64,000 bases of DNA from Kushneria avicenniae (GTDB lineage Bacteria > Pseudomonadota > Gammaproteobacteria > Pseudomonadales > Halomonadaceae). This document shows positions 55,189-64,000 of this stretch, piece after piece; position 1 is the first letter of the stretch; each line of letters starts with the position of its first letter. The translations under genes were made by a program, and so were the position numbers. The stretch is from assembly GCF_900112585.1 (NCBI RefSeq), contig NZ_FOLY01000005.1, forward strand, positions 248,001 through 312,000, written 5' to 3'. The notes under the pieces are model-generated. The model was not told the DNA's origin. It ran no database searches and saw only the letters and a list, made by a program, of their open reading frames with translations.

Positions 55189-56409
55189 TCAGGCAGTCGT
55201 GTCTGTGGTGTCATCTTCGTAATCAAGGCCCATGGCATCCAGCATGGTGCGCATCTTGGCCGCGGTTTCTTCAAGTTCTGCCCTGGGGCTCGAGCCCGGC
55301 ACCACGCCGGCACCGGCAAACACGCGAACGTGATCGGTCGAGAGTTCGGCGCAGCGTATGGCAATGGCCCACTCGCCGTCACCCGTCTCATCGCACCAGC
55401 CGACCAGTCCGGTGAAATAGCCGCGTTCAAACCCTTCAAGCGATTTGATGGCCTGATGGGCATCCCGCCAGGGGGTGCCGCACACGGCCGGGGTGGGATG
55501 CAGCGCTGCCGCCACGGCCAGTGAGGTCATGCTCGGGTCGGCCAGCTCGCCCTCGAGCGTGGTGGAAAGATGCCACATGCGATCAGTACCAATCACTTCC
55601 GGCCCTTCCGGCACGTTGAGCGTGCGGCACAGCGGTTGCAGAGCGGCCACGATGGCATCCACCACCAGGGCGTGCTCGCGCAGGTCCTTGTCGGAAACGC
55701 AAAGCCCCTCGGCGCGACGCTGGTCTTCCCCGGCATCGTCGTGACGCGCAATGGATCCTGCCAGCGGATTGGCGATCACGCGATGGCCCTCGCGGCGAAT
55801 CAGGAGCTCGGGACTGGCACCCACCAGACTGGCGGTGTCATCGAGGCTGTCACCGGTAGGCAGGGCGAAGTTATAGCCCTGCGGATTGATGCTCACCAGT
55901 CGCTTTAAAAGGGCCTGAGCATCAATCGGCGCACCGGTCTGCACGCGCAGCGATCGGGCCAGTACCACCTTGTTGAGCGCCGTGGCGTCGAAAAGCGTCA
56001 GCGCGCTGTCCACGGCGTGACAATAGTGTTCGGGCGCCGGCTCGGGGGTAATGCTCCGTGCGGCGGTGTCCAGCGGTGTGGTGGCCGGACGCGCGCCGGA
56101 CGTGTCGGGCTCGGCACGCAGTAATTCTTCAGGTACAAAAAGTCGGGCGCTGTCAGCGTGGTCAAACGGGATCAGCCCCATGATGACGGGATCGACATGC
56201 CCCCGGGCGCGGGCAGTATCGAACAGCTCGCGCGCGGCGTTATCCAGCGTCGTTGGCCGGGCATCCGCGGTCCGACGCTGGTGGGCAATACCTCGTCCGA
56301 GCAGGGTAATGGCCGGCGAGGAGAAAAAGGCGTCACCGGTTCCGAGCCCCTCAAGCAGTCCCCAGGGGGCCTGAAAGGGAGACAACCGGGCGGGAAATGG
56401 CTGATTCAC
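55189..56409 (-). CDS. entC: Isochorismate synthase
   Basis: A 406-residue chorismate-binding enzyme that isomerises chorismate to isochorismate. Family signature is seen in the C-terminal half: [51 protein letters not shown], and [27 protein letters not shown] followed by [21 protein letters not shown] choose GTG 56409 with AGGAG 5 bp upstream rather than an earlier TTG. It is first in the ent operon, transcribed leftward from the divergent Fur-boxed region at 56410-56636. Confidence 0.95.
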   Translation of the reverse strand: MNQPFPARLSPFQAPWGLLEGLGTGDAFFSSPAITLLGRGIAHQRRTADARPTTLDNAARELFDTARARGHVDPVIMGLIPFDHADSARLFVPEELLRAEPDTSGARPATTPLDTAARSITPEPAPEHYCHAVDSALTLFDATALNKVVLARSLRVQTGAPIDAQALLKRLVSINPQGYNFALPTGDSLDDTASLVGASPELLIRREGHRVIANPLAGSIARHDDAGEDQRRAEGLCVSDKDLREHALVVDAIVAALQPLCRTLNVPEGPEVIGTDRMWHLSTTLEGELADPSMTSLAVAAALHPTPAVCGTPWRDAHQAIKSLEGFERGYFTGLVGWCDETGDGEWAIAIRCAELSTDHVRVFAGAGVVPGSSPRAELEETAAKMRTMLDAMGLDYEDDTTDTTA

Positions 56410-56491
56410 GTGGACTCCTGACAAGTCGCGTTGTCAGTGGGCGGGCACCGGGGCAGGTGCCGGTATGGTAACAGAGCGCTACTCTAGCCCA

Positions 56492-56507
56492 AATGAGAAG
56501 CATTATC
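56492..56507. promoter_or_regulatory. Fur box shared by the entC and iucA promoters
   Basis: AATGAGAAGCATTATC matches 14 of 16 positions of the palindromic Fur core AATGATAATCATTATC. It lies in the 227 bp divergent region, 83 bp from the entC start and 130 bp from the iucA start. Iron control of both operons from one site is inferred; a second overlapping half-site (AAAATCATT) follows. Confidence 0.8.
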
Positions 56508-56636
56508 AAAAATCATTCGTGCTGACGTTTCCCCTTGCGGCGGCGCCACAACGCCCGGCGCAGGCAGTCGCGGGATCGACTATGCTTGCCTCCACACCAG
56601 AACATGCGGTCATTGCCCCGTTACCAGGAGTGCTCG

Positions 56637-58415
56637 ATGCAGGACCTTTCTCGCCATCCGACGCCCCCCACCGACACCGAGTGGGCCGATCGGCTGGCGG
56701 CGACCAGCTTTTTCAACGCATTGCTGCGCGAAACCGACCACTGGTGGTCGGAGCGACATGATGGTGACGAGACCGTCGTCATTGCGCTGACGAAAACGCG
56801 CGATGTCTGCCTTCACCTGCGCCTGCAGCACCGAAGCCTTTCGGGGCGCTGCCGGATCGTGCTGCCGCTGATGCATGTCACACCCGAGGTGCGTCAGGCC
56901 ATCTCCTTCGAGCAGGCCGTCGAGGCGCTGCTGGACAGCCCCTGGTTGAGCGAGCATCCGCTGGTGGGGATGCTGGATGATGCGCGTCGTGACACCTTTG
57001 TCAAAAGCGTCATGGGCAGTCGTGACACCATCGCGGCAGCGCTTGCCGGTCGTGATGATCTCGATCACCTCATCAGGGGGCCGCTCGGGTTTCTGGAAGC
57101 CGAGCAAGGGCTGCTGGTCGGACACGACTTTCATCCGGCCCCCAAGTCACAGGCGCCGTTTGATCAAACACAGGCGAAGATATATACGCCGGAACACCGC
57201 GCCGGTTTTTCGCTGGTCTGGTGGGGCGTGTCGCCGGCGCGCGCGGCAGGCGATTCGAGCCGTGAGCTTCCCGCCGCGGCGCTGATGCATGACTTGATGC
57301 CCGAGGCGCTGGCCGAGCAGTTGCCGGTGGGCTATAGCGCACTGCCCATGCACCCCTGGCAGGCCCGCTTTCTGCAGGAAAGAGACGATATCGCCGCGCT
57401 GATCGATGCCGGTGAGCTGCGGGTGCTGGGCGAGGAGGCGATAGATGGCGATGACGCCAGACGCTGGTATCCGACCTCCTCGCATCGCTCGCTCTACTGC
57501 CCGCAGGCGGACTGGATGGTCAAGGGCTCGCTGTCGGCGCGGCTGACCAACTCCCTGCGCGTGCTGCATGACGATGAAGTGATGCGCGGGCTGCGGCTGG
57601 ACCGCTGGTGGCCGCAGGTGAGTGACGACATTCGCGCATATTTTCATCTGATGCAGGAGCCGGCCTGGCTGGGCTGGAAGCATGATGACGGCGAAATCGA
57701 CGAGGCGAGTCTGGCGCTTTTGCGGGAAAATCGCGTGGCCGATGCCGGGGCGCCGAGCGTGGTACTGGCCACGCTTACCCAGCCGCTGGGCGAGATGGGG
57801 CAGACGCTGCTCGCCAACGGCGTTCGGCGCCTGGCCGAGCTTGACCGCATCAGCGAGCGTGAGGCCGCGCTTGTATGGTTCGACGCTTTCTGCGAGCGGG
57901 TGCTGTCGCCGCTGATTCGGCTGGTGGTCGAAGAGGGCATTGTGTTGCTGGCCCATCAGCAGAACATCGTAGTGCGCCTTGAGCGTGAACGCCCGGTCGG
58001 CGTGGACTATCGCGACTGCCAGGGCAGCGGCGTAACGGACCATTTTCTGGCGCGTCATCCCGGCGAGATCGTCAGCCGGGACCATCGCATCACGATGGCG
58101 ATGCTCAAGCGCTATTTCCCCTACTATGTCATCGTCAATTCGACTCTGGCGGTGACAGCGGCGCTGGGTGAGGCGGGACTGGTTGATGAGCGCGAGCTGG
58201 TGGCGCATCTGCGAGCGCACCTGGAGACACTGAGCGAGCAGTGTCGTGACGGCGACACTACGCTGCTGGATCATCTGCTGAGCTCACCGGTGCTGGAGGT
58301 CAAGAGCAACTTCTTCTGCTATCTGGCCGGTATCAACGAGTCCACGCTGGATGACCCGGCAAAAATCTATCTGGACATGCCCAATCCGCTGTTGAGCGAT
58401 ACCTCAACGCCCTGA
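56637..58415 (+). CDS. iucA: IucA/IucC-family siderophore synthetase (first)
   Basis: A 592-residue NRPS-independent siderophore (NIS) synthetase. These enzymes adenylate a citrate (or related) carboxylate and condense it with an amine or hydroxamate. Motifs: LPMHPWQARFLQ, WYPTSSHRSLYCPQADWMVKGSLSARLTNSLRVL with the conserved Ser/Arg/Lys of the ATP site, and GVDYRDCQGSG with Asp/Gln. The C-terminal part includes LEVKSNFFCYLAG. I use ATG 56637 with AGGAG 7 bp upstream. It is first in an operon of iucA-iucB-iucC-iucD order and starts divergently from entC. Confidence 0.92.
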   Translation: MQDLSRHPTPPTDTEWADRLAATSFFNALLRETDHWWSERHDGDETVVIALTKTRDVCLHLRLQHRSLSGRCRIVLPLMHVTPEVRQAISFEQAVEALLDSPWLSEHPLVGMLDDARRDTFVKSVMGSRDTIAAALAGRDDLDHLIRGPLGFLEAEQGLLVGHDFHPAPKSQAPFDQTQAKIYTPEHRAGFSLVWWGVSPARAAGDSSRELPAAALMHDLMPEALAEQLPVGYSALPMHPWQARFLQERDDIAALIDAGELRVLGEEAIDGDDARRWYPTSSHRSLYCPQADWMVKGSLSARLTNSLRVLHDDEVMRGLRLDRWWPQVSDDIRAYFHLMQEPAWLGWKHDDGEIDEASLALLRENRVADAGAPSVVLATLTQPLGEMGQTLLANGVRRLAELDRISEREAALVWFDAFCERVLSPLIRLVVEEGIVLLAHQQNIVVRLERERPVGVDYRDCQGSGVTDHFLARHPGEIVSRDHRITMAMLKRYFPYYVIVNSTLAVTAALGEAGLVDERELVAHLRAHLETLSEQCRDGDTTLLDHLLSSPVLEVKSNFFCYLAGINESTLDDPAKIYLDMPNPLLSDTSTP

Positions 58416-58445
58416 TTCATGACCCTGACATCGCGAGAGACGCCC

Positions 58446-59300
58446 ATGCCCAGCCGTGACGAGCTGTCTGCCAGCGACAGACTGGCGCCTTCACAGACGC
58501 GTTCGCTTCTGGACGCCATCGATCACCATTTCGCGACCCATCCGGCCTGTCGCCTGCTGATTCTTGATGATGCCTGGCGGGCCGACCCCCACTGGTATCC
58601 GCTGTGTCAGTCGCTGGGGGCACCGCGGGTGCTGCGCGAAAGCTTCTATCAGCGCCCGTGGCAGTGGCTTGTGTCCGACTACGCCGCTCAGCCCTTCGAT
58701 ATCGAGCGCGGCCGGCCCCGCCGCCCGCCGAAGCCGCGGGGAGCGGTTTATGAGCGCTTCGATCCACGGCTCGAGCAGCGCCTGACCCTGCGCGTCTGCG
58801 AGCACGAGCGCGATCTCGATCGGCTGCACCAGTGGATGCAGCAGGAACGTGTGGCCCGCTTCTGGCAGCAGAACAAACCATATGACGCGTTCAGTGACTG
58901 GCTGGACAAGCGACTGGCCGAGCCGCATCGGCTGTCGCTGATCGGAGAGCTCGACGGCGAGGCGTTCGGCTATTTCGAACTCTACTGGGCGCCCGAGGAC
59001 GTGCTGGGCGAGTACTACGACTGGCAGGCCTTTGACCGCGGCCTGCACGTGCTGGTGGGCGAAGACAGCTTCCGTGGCGCGCACTTTGTCGATGGCTGGC
59101 TGGCCGCCCTGCAGCACTACGCCTACCTGAGCGAGCCGCGCACCGATCGCGTCGTGCTGGAGCCGGATGCCGGCAACGAGCGGATTTTCCGCCATCTGGA
59201 ACGGCTGGGGCTTTTCAGCCAGTGGTCGTTTGATCTGCCGGACAAGCGCGCCATGCTGGTCATGGGCACCCGCCATCACTTTTTCGGGCAGGTGATGTGA
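58446..59300 (+). CDS. iucB: Siderophore N-acetyltransferase (IucB-like GNAT)
   Basis: A 284-residue protein with an N-terminal extension (about 1-110) and a GNAT domain thereafter, as in IucB/AlcB. GNAT marks: FDPRLEQRLTLRVCEHERDLDRLHQWMQQERVARFWQQNKPYDAFSDWLDK (siderophore-type region with the W-Q/N pattern), GEAFGYFELYWAPEDVLGEYYDWQAFDRGLHVLVGEDSFRG, and VVLEPDAGNERIFRHLERLG. It should acylate the N6-hydroxylysine (or similar hydroxyamine) made by IucD. ATG 58446 has GAGAGA before it and is preferred over ATG 58419 without a ribosome site. Its stop overlaps the next gene (TGATG). Confidence 0.88.
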   Translation: MPSRDELSASDRLAPSQTRSLLDAIDHHFATHPACRLLILDDAWRADPHWYPLCQSLGAPRVLRESFYQRPWQWLVSDYAAQPFDIERGRPRRPPKPRGAVYERFDPRLEQRLTLRVCEHERDLDRLHQWMQQERVARFWQQNKPYDAFSDWLDKRLAEPHRLSLIGELDGEAFGYFELYWAPEDVLGEYYDWQAFDRGLHVLVGEDSFRGAHFVDGWLAALQHYAYLSEPRTDRVVLEPDAGNERIFRHLERLGLFSQWSFDLPDKRAMLVMGTRHHFFGQVM

Positions 59301-61222
59301 TGCTGCCGGAGTCTTCTTCGTCGATCCTGCCGCCACGGCTTGCGGCCATCGATCCCGACGAGGCCATCCGCCGGCACTGGGCGCGCGCCAACCGCGCACT
59401 GATTGCCAAAATGATCAGCGAGCTGGCCTATGAGCAGGTGCTGCTGCCCGAGGCCTGTGGAGCGACCGACGATGAGGGCTGGCGACTCGATATTGAGCCG
59501 GTCGCCGGGAAGGATCGCAGCACCTCGGCCGACAGCCGGGCCTGCGGGCGCTGGCACTTCAGGGCGGACACCAACCTGTGGGGACAGCTTCTGATCGAGG
59601 CTGAAAGCCTTGCGGGCCCCGGAAGCGCCGGCGAAATGCCGGAAGCGGCCGAGTTTCTACTGGCGCTGGCGCCCGGCATGGGCATGAAGGATTCCCAGCT
59701 GGCCGAGCACCTGGAAGATCTTTTCAACACCCTGCGCGGCGACTGCTACCTGATCGAGGTGCATCAGCGCCTGGGCGCCGACGACGCCATCCGGCTTGCC
59801 GAGCCGCAGCGTCAGGCGGTGCTCGACGGGCATCCCAAGTTTTTATTCAACAAGGGGCGGCGCGGCTGGGGCGTACAGTCACTGGGGCGCTACGCGCCGG
59901 AATACGGCCACACCTTTCAGGTCGAGTGGCTGATGGTGCGCCGCGAGTGCCTCAAAAGCAGCCGCAGGGTGATCGATGAGGCGGCATTGCTGGACAGCGT
60001 GCTCGATCACGATCAGCGCCGTGCCCTGCTGGCCGCGCGCGACGGCAAGTGCGCGGTGCTGGGAGAGAAGGCTGAGGCGTATGCGCTGATGCCGGTCCAT
60101 CCCTGGCAGTGGGCGCGCATGCTCTCCATGCTGCACATCGGCGACATCGGCCGCGGCGACATGGCCTGGCTGGGCGCCTTTGGTGATGATTTCGTGGCCC
60201 AGCAGTCGCTGCGCACGCTGACCAACGCCAGCCGCCCGGGGCAGTATGATCTGAAGCTGCCGATCACCATCATGAACACCTCCAGCTATCGCGGCATTCC
60301 GGGGCAGTACATGCTGGCAGGCCCGGCCGCCTCACAGTGGCTGCAGGCGCGGGCGAATGATGACGAGGAGTTTCGGCGCGCCGGGCTCGAGATTCTGGCC
60401 GAGCCGGCCTCTGCCGTGTTCGAGCACACCCAGTACGGCCGACTTGATGAGGCGCCGTATCGCTTCCGCGAACTGTGCGGTGTGATCTGGCGCGAGGGGC
60501 TGGCCCCCCGGGTCGGGGAGGGCGAACAGGCGCTTTTGATGTCCGAACTGATGCAGTGTGATGCTGACGGCCGGGCCTGGCTGGCGGCCTATATCGAGGC
60601 CTCCGGGATCGAGGCGGAGCAGTGGCTCTATCGCATGTTCGAGGTCACGCTGATCCCGATGTATCATCTGATCTGCCGCTTCGGGGTGATCATCATCGCC
60701 CACGGGCAGAATCTGACCCTGATTCTGCGCGATGGTGTTCCGCATCGTCTGGCGCTCAAGGACTTCCAGGGCGATCTGCGGCTGGTTGATGAGGACTTCC
60801 CCGAAGCCCGCGATCTGCCGAGCGAGCTGGTCGATGTGACCGTCCGGCTGCCCCCCGAGAAGCTGATTCATGATCTGCAGACCGGCCATTTCGTGACGCT
60901 GTTGCGCTTTGTGGCGCCGCTGGCCGTACAGGCCGGCGTCAGCGAGACGCGCTTTTATCAGCTCTGCGCGAAAGCGCTGGGAGATTACATGGCGCGTCAG
61001 CAGGGGCTTGCCGCGCGCTTTGACCTGTTCAGCCTGTTCAAGCCACGCATTCTGCGTCTGGGGCTCAATCGCTCGAAGTTTCTGCATGCCAACGATCATT
61101 CGGCAGCGCGCATGCTGCCGGACATGGATCATCATATCGACAACCCGCTCTATCACTGCCTGAGCGACAATGACCCGCTGCGCCATCACGGCGAGGCGGC
61201 GCTGTCGCGTCAGGGTGCCTAG
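59300..61222 (+). CDS. iucC: IucA/IucC-family siderophore synthetase (second)
   Basis: A 640-residue NIS synthetase. Motifs parallel those of the first: KFLFNKGRRGWGVQSLGRYAPEYGHTFQ, LMPVHPWQWARMLSML, LRTLTNASRPGQYDLKLPITIMNTSSYRGIPGQYM with the Lys and Ser/Arg pattern, and FGVIIIAHGQNLTLILRDGVP followed by ALKDFQGDLRLVDEDFPEA. It condenses a second hydroxamate with the citrate unit in aerobactin-type pathways. The start overlaps the iucB stop (TGATG). It is longer than E. coli IucC by about 60 residues, mainly at the N-terminus. Confidence 0.92.
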   Translation: MLPESSSSILPPRLAAIDPDEAIRRHWARANRALIAKMISELAYEQVLLPEACGATDDEGWRLDIEPVAGKDRSTSADSRACGRWHFRADTNLWGQLLIEAESLAGPGSAGEMPEAAEFLLALAPGMGMKDSQLAEHLEDLFNTLRGDCYLIEVHQRLGADDAIRLAEPQRQAVLDGHPKFLFNKGRRGWGVQSLGRYAPEYGHTFQVEWLMVRRECLKSSRRVIDEAALLDSVLDHDQRRALLAARDGKCAVLGEKAEAYALMPVHPWQWARMLSMLHIGDIGRGDMAWLGAFGDDFVAQQSLRTLTNASRPGQYDLKLPITIMNTSSYRGIPGQYMLAGPAASQWLQARANDDEEFRRAGLEILAEPASAVFEHTQYGRLDEAPYRFRELCGVIWREGLAPRVGEGEQALLMSELMQCDADGRAWLAAYIEASGIEAEQWLYRMFEVTLIPMYHLICRFGVIIIAHGQNLTLILRDGVPHRLALKDFQGDLRLVDEDFPEARDLPSELVDVTVRLPPEKLIHDLQTGHFVTLLRFVAPLAVQAGVSETRFYQLCAKALGDYMARQQGLAARFDLFSLFKPRILRLGLNRSKFLHANDHSAARMLPDMDHHIDNPLYHCLSDNDPLRHHGEAALSRQGA

Positions 61223-61242
61223 CGACCCGAGATACTGCCCCT

Positions 61243-62538
61243 ATGGCTGATACCCCCGAGCTTCTGGATCTGGCCGGCATTGGTGCCGGCCCGTTCAATT
61301 TAAGCATCGCCGCGCTGGCCGATGGCCTGCCTAAGCTGTCCACGCGGTTTTTCGACCGTCAGCAGCGCTACGTCTGGCACGAGGGCATGATGCTGCCGGA
61401 CACGCATCTGCAGACCGGCTTTCTCAAGGATCTGGTGACGGCGATCGACCCGACCAGCCGCTGGTCGTTTCTCAATTACCTCGTCCAGCATCGCCGCTTT
61501 TATCGTTTTCTCAACGCCGAGCTCTCAACGGTCTCGCGCGCGGAGTTTTCCGACTATCTGCGCTGGGCCGCCGAGGGGCTCGACAACGTCTGGCTCGATC
61601 ACAGCGTGCGCGAGATCGACCACGACGGTGAGCACTTTCGGCTCAGAACCGATACGCGCACCTTTCAGGCGCGTCATCTGTGTCTGGGCAGCGGCAAGAC
61701 GCCGTGGCTGCCGGTATTTGCGCGCGAGTATCAAAGCGAGTACTGCCTGCACGCTGAATCGATTGCCTGGCGCGCGCGCGATTTCACCCATCAGCGGGTG
61801 GTGATCGTTGGCGGTGGACAGAGCGGTGCGGATATTTTCATCAACGCCCTGCGCGGCCACTGGGGGCCACCGAAGTCGCTGCACTGGCTGTCGCGTCGGC
61901 GCAACTTCCAGCCGCTGGATGAGACGGCGTTTACCAACGAGTACTTCACGCCCGGCTATACCTCGCAGTTTGCCGAGCTCGAGGATGACGTACGTCGCCG
62001 CGAGGTCAGCGCGCAGAAATACGCCAGCGACGGCATCACTCCGGCAGCGCTGACCGGGATCTATCAGACGCTGTATCACCGCTTTGATGTGATGAACGAA
62101 CCGCGCTGGGCGCATCTGCTGCCGCATCGTGAAGCGGTCGGCATGACGCGTTCAAGCGGGGCCTTCGTGCTGGAGGCCCGACACGGCACCACCGGCGTGC
62201 TGGAGCGCTTTGACGCCGATGTGGTCATTTTCGCCACCGGCTTTGAATCGGCACTGCCCGAGTGCATGGCGCCGCTCATGGACCGAATGGCGCGCGATAC
62301 AAACGGTGAGCCGAGCATGGGAGAACACTTCATGCTCGACTGGGAAGGCGGCGGCGACAGCCGGATCTACGCCGTTAACGCCGGGCGCACCCGCTATGGC
62401 ATTGCCGAGCCGCAGCTGTCGCTGATGGCCTGGCGCTCGGCGGTGATTCTCAACCATTTAAGCGGCGAGGCGCCTTTTGATCTGGAGGATGATCCGGGGC
62501 CGATTGTCTGGTCGCCGCAGTCACCTCAATCATCATAA
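61243..62538 (+). CDS. iucD: Lysine/ornithine N-monooxygenase (IucD-like)
   Basis: A 431-residue flavin-dependent N-hydroxylase. FAD site GIGAGPFNLSIAAL at the N-terminus, YVWHEGMMLPDTHLQTGFLKDLVTAIDPTSRWSFLNYL (amine-substrate region typical of IucD), NADPH site VVIVGGGQSGADIF, and the late ATGFESALPE. It forms the N-hydroxyamine that IucB acylates. Lysine is the probable substrate given aerobactin-like order, though ornithine or a diamine cannot be excluded. It is the last gene of the iuc set. No iutA follows; 17 bp repeats and an unknown membrane gene come next. Confidence 0.93.
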   Translation: MADTPELLDLAGIGAGPFNLSIAALADGLPKLSTRFFDRQQRYVWHEGMMLPDTHLQTGFLKDLVTAIDPTSRWSFLNYLVQHRRFYRFLNAELSTVSRAEFSDYLRWAAEGLDNVWLDHSVREIDHDGEHFRLRTDTRTFQARHLCLGSGKTPWLPVFAREYQSEYCLHAESIAWRARDFTHQRVVIVGGGQSGADIFINALRGHWGPPKSLHWLSRRRNFQPLDETAFTNEYFTPGYTSQFAELEDDVRRREVSAQKYASDGITPAALTGIYQTLYHRFDVMNEPRWAHLLPHREAVGMTRSSGAFVLEARHGTTGVLERFDADVVIFATGFESALPECMAPLMDRMARDTNGEPSMGEHFMLDWEGGGDSRIYAVNAGRTRYGIAEPQLSLMAWRSAVILNHLSGEAPFDLEDDPGPIVWSPQSPQSS

Positions 62539-62556
62539 CGGCAAGATGTTGTCTGC

Positions 62557-62656
62557 CTGTCCAGGGCATACTCCTGTTCGGGGCATGCTTCTATCCAGGG
62601 CATACTTCTATCCAGGGCATACTTCTGTCCGGGGTGTTCCCCGTCCAGGGTACATT
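62557..62656 (+). repeat. Degenerate 17 bp tandem repeat downstream of iucD
   Basis: Five to six copies of CTRTCCAGGGCATACTT: 62557-62573, 62574-62590 (diverged), 62591-62607 and 62608-62624 (identical), 62625-62641 (diverged) and a partial copy. It begins 18 bp after the iucD stop and ends before the next promoter region. No protein-coding potential seen. Confidence 0.85.
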
Positions 62657-62798
62657 ACGGCCCTGACGCGTCATGAGGCCTGCGTTGTGTGAGGCAAGCG
62701 CACGGCACTGAACCACCCGTCGGCACGGGTGTCACATGGCAGACAGCGAGCAGGCAGTACCGAGTACAGCATCAACGACAAGACAGGATATCAGGACC

Positions 62799-63281
62799 AT
62801 GAATAACCAGGCGTTACGCAAGCGGGCCATCGTGATGTGGGCAGTAGTGTCACTGCCGATTCTGTGGCTTTTTGCCGTCATTACCAGCCCGGCCTTCGGC
62901 ATTTTCCAGATCGTGAGTTTTGCGCTGTTACTGATCTCGGCTGCCATTACCTTTCACGTCCTGACCGACATTCTCTGGCGCCGCGGCGTGGGCTATACCC
63001 AGAACACGTTCTGGCAGCGTCTGGACAAGTCCCTGCGTCGCGCGGTGGGCGGTTACGCCTTCTGCCTGGTGGCGGCCGCGCTGTATGCCATCTTCCAGAA
63101 CGCCTTCATGGCGGCGGTGGCCTTCCTGCTGGCCATTTTCGGCGTCTGGTGGATTCTGGGTGGGCTGTTGCAGGTCATGGAACAGATGTATGAAGACGAG
63201 CTGCGCTCGCGCCAAAAGGGCGGTACTGCTCACCGCGAAAGCCACGAGGACGGCGTCGAGCAGGACAACTCTCAGGCCTGA
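62799..63281 (+). CDS. Small inner-membrane protein of unknown function
   Basis: A 160-residue protein with four hydrophobic segments (about residues 12-30, 36-56, 85-105 and 108-130) and a polar acidic C-terminal tail of about 30 residues. I do not recognise the family. Segments RAIVMWAVVSLPILWLFAVI, FGIFQIVSFALLLISAAITFHVL and AVGGYAFCLVAAALYAIFQNAFMAAVAFLLAIFGVWWILGG are typical of small integral membrane proteins. The start could be ATG 62799 or an upstream in-frame ATG at 62736. Its stop overlaps the convergent fhuF-like gene by 10 bp. Placement between iucD and fhuF could be coincidental. Confidence 0.65.
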   Translation: MNNQALRKRAIVMWAVVSLPILWLFAVITSPAFGIFQIVSFALLLISAAITFHVLTDILWRRGVGYTQNTFWQRLDKSLRRAVGGYAFCLVAAALYAIFQNAFMAAVAFLLAIFGVWWILGGLLQVMEQMYEDELRSRQKGGTAHRESHEDGVEQDNSQA

Positions 63282-64000
63282 ACCGGCTGTTCGCCCGCCT
63301 TCAGCCGCGGGCAGTTGCCGCACAGTCCAAGGGTGTCATCGAGATAGCGCAGACAGCACATGCGACGACAGCGCCATGGTGCAACGGTGCCGCTGTCGTC
63401 GACCACATCGATGTACTCCACCGGACGATAGAAGGGGTTGCGCTGGCGGTCGGGCAGCTGGCGCAGCGCCATCATGGCCTTCGCCCCGTTGATTTCGAAG
63501 GCGCTTGCCAGTCCCTGACGTTCCAGCTCGTTGACCGCAAACTCGAAATAGACGGCGGCGTTGCTCCACAGCACGCGAGGGGAGAAGTGCACCTTGCGGG
63601 CCAGGGTGTCGATCAGCGGCGTCAGGTGGCGGGCAATCAGTGGGCAAAAGCGTGCGCAGCCGTTGTCCAGACTGATGGTGCCCTCATGCGGCAGCACGAA
63701 TCGCTCGGGAGTGCCGTTCTCGCCCAGCACGACGCTCATCTCATCAAGGCTGGTCGGCAGATGAACGTCGCGACACAGCTCGACCACCGTGACAGGAATG
63801 ATCAGCTGGCTCAGATAGTGCTTTGACCACTGTGTGGCAAGCGCCCGACGCTCGGCCGGTCCGCCGTGGGACTTGAACCGCATCAGCATCTCTTCGAGCA
63901 CGTCCGGCGCCAGCAGCCGGCGCACCGGCATGGCGCCGGCCATGCCCGCGCTTCGACAGGTCAGGGTCGTGCCAAAGTGGGCCAGTCGCTCGCTGAACAG
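63272..64000 (-). CDS. fhuF: FhuF-type ferric-siderophore reductase, N-terminus off the window
   Basis: The frame is open to the right edge, so the first residues lie outside; about 242 residues are visible. The C-terminal MCCLRYLDDTLGLCGNCPR has the C-C-x10-C-x2-C cluster that binds [2Fe-2S] in FhuF. Upstream, PVEYIDVVDDSGTVAPWRCRR and FCPLIARHLTPLIDTLAR are the typical FhuF segments. It reduces Fe3+ in hydroxamate siderophores such as ferrioxamine and is a second iron-release enzyme beside the SIP reductase of the ent operon. Its promoter is outside the window. Confidence 0.92.
   Translation of the reverse strand: MFSERLAHFGTTLTCRSAGMAGAMPVRRLLAPDVLEEMLMRFKSHGGPAERRALATQWSKHYLSQLIIPVTVVELCRDVHLPTSLDEMSVVLGENGTPERFVLPHEGTISLDNGCARFCPLIARHLTPLIDTLARKVHFSPRVLWSNAAVYFEFAVNELERQGLASAFEINGAKAMMALRQLPDRQRNPFYRPVEYIDVVDDSGTVAPWRCRRMCCLRYLDDTLGLCGNCPRLKAGEQPVQA

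Overview
The window is GC-rich, densely packed gammaproteobacterial DNA. It most resembles a member of the Halomonadaceae (Halomonas / Chromohalobacter / Kushneria group). This is an inference from gene content: two full-length BCCT osmolyte transporters plus a BetT remnant, two adjacent CPA1 Na+/H+ antiporters, a TRAP system, acetate permease with YjcH, and a hydroxamate-type siderophore operon. No rRNA, tRNA, CRISPR array, IS element or prophage was found. Many neighbouring genes abut or overlap (ATGA/TGATG overlaps within operons, 3' ends overlapping or touching between convergent genes).

Left part (1-14 kb): the end of a cobalamin operon (cobL 3' end, cobM), a PH-like membrane protein, a GST, an aberrant NRAMP-like transporter, the acetate uptake pair yjcH-actP, a cNMP/CBS/DUF294 signalling protein translationally coupled to a DnaQ-like exonuclease, two paralogous BCCT transporters that both appear to start with TTG, and a detached cbiD. 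Middle left (14-32 kb): katG, a VirK/YbjX (DUF535) gene preceded by a PmrA-box-like direct repeat, an exported SMP-30 lactonase, ribB under an FMN riboswitch, a di-Mop molbindin, GST plus M32 carboxypeptidase, a Mut7-C protein, an Asp-nucleophile hydrolase, canonical mntH, DUF1206, YchJ, a repeat-bearing META-domain lipoprotein, and a DUF3311 + SSS symporter pair.

Middle right (32-48 kb): a TRAP transporter whose binding protein is convergent with its two permease genes, a lipoprotein esterase, two tandem pairs of paralogues (CPA1 antiporters, DJ-1/PfpI proteins), an aldo/keto reductase whose 3' end has been tandemly copied three times, rmuC, glycerate kinase, a 5'-truncated betT, two small lipoproteins, a HIT protein and an entericidin-like peptide. 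Several intergenic regions carry short tandem repeats (57, 20, 19 and 17 bp units), each of a different sequence.

Right part (48.4-64 kb) is an iron-acquisition island. It has a Fur-boxed TonB-dependent siderophore receptor. A complete 2,3-dihydroxybenzoate (DHB) operon follows (entC, entE, entB with carrier domain, a siderophore-interacting reductase, entA). Divergent from it, across a shared Fur box, lies a complete aerobactin-type set in the classical order iucA-iucB-iucC-iucD. A FhuF-type ferric reductase runs off the right edge. A catechol-activation module and an NRPS-independent hydroxamate/citrate module share one regulatory point, and no NRPS condensation enzyme is present to accept the activated DHB. 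This suggests either two siderophores under common control or a hybrid catecholate-hydroxamate product, and is the most interesting feature of the window.
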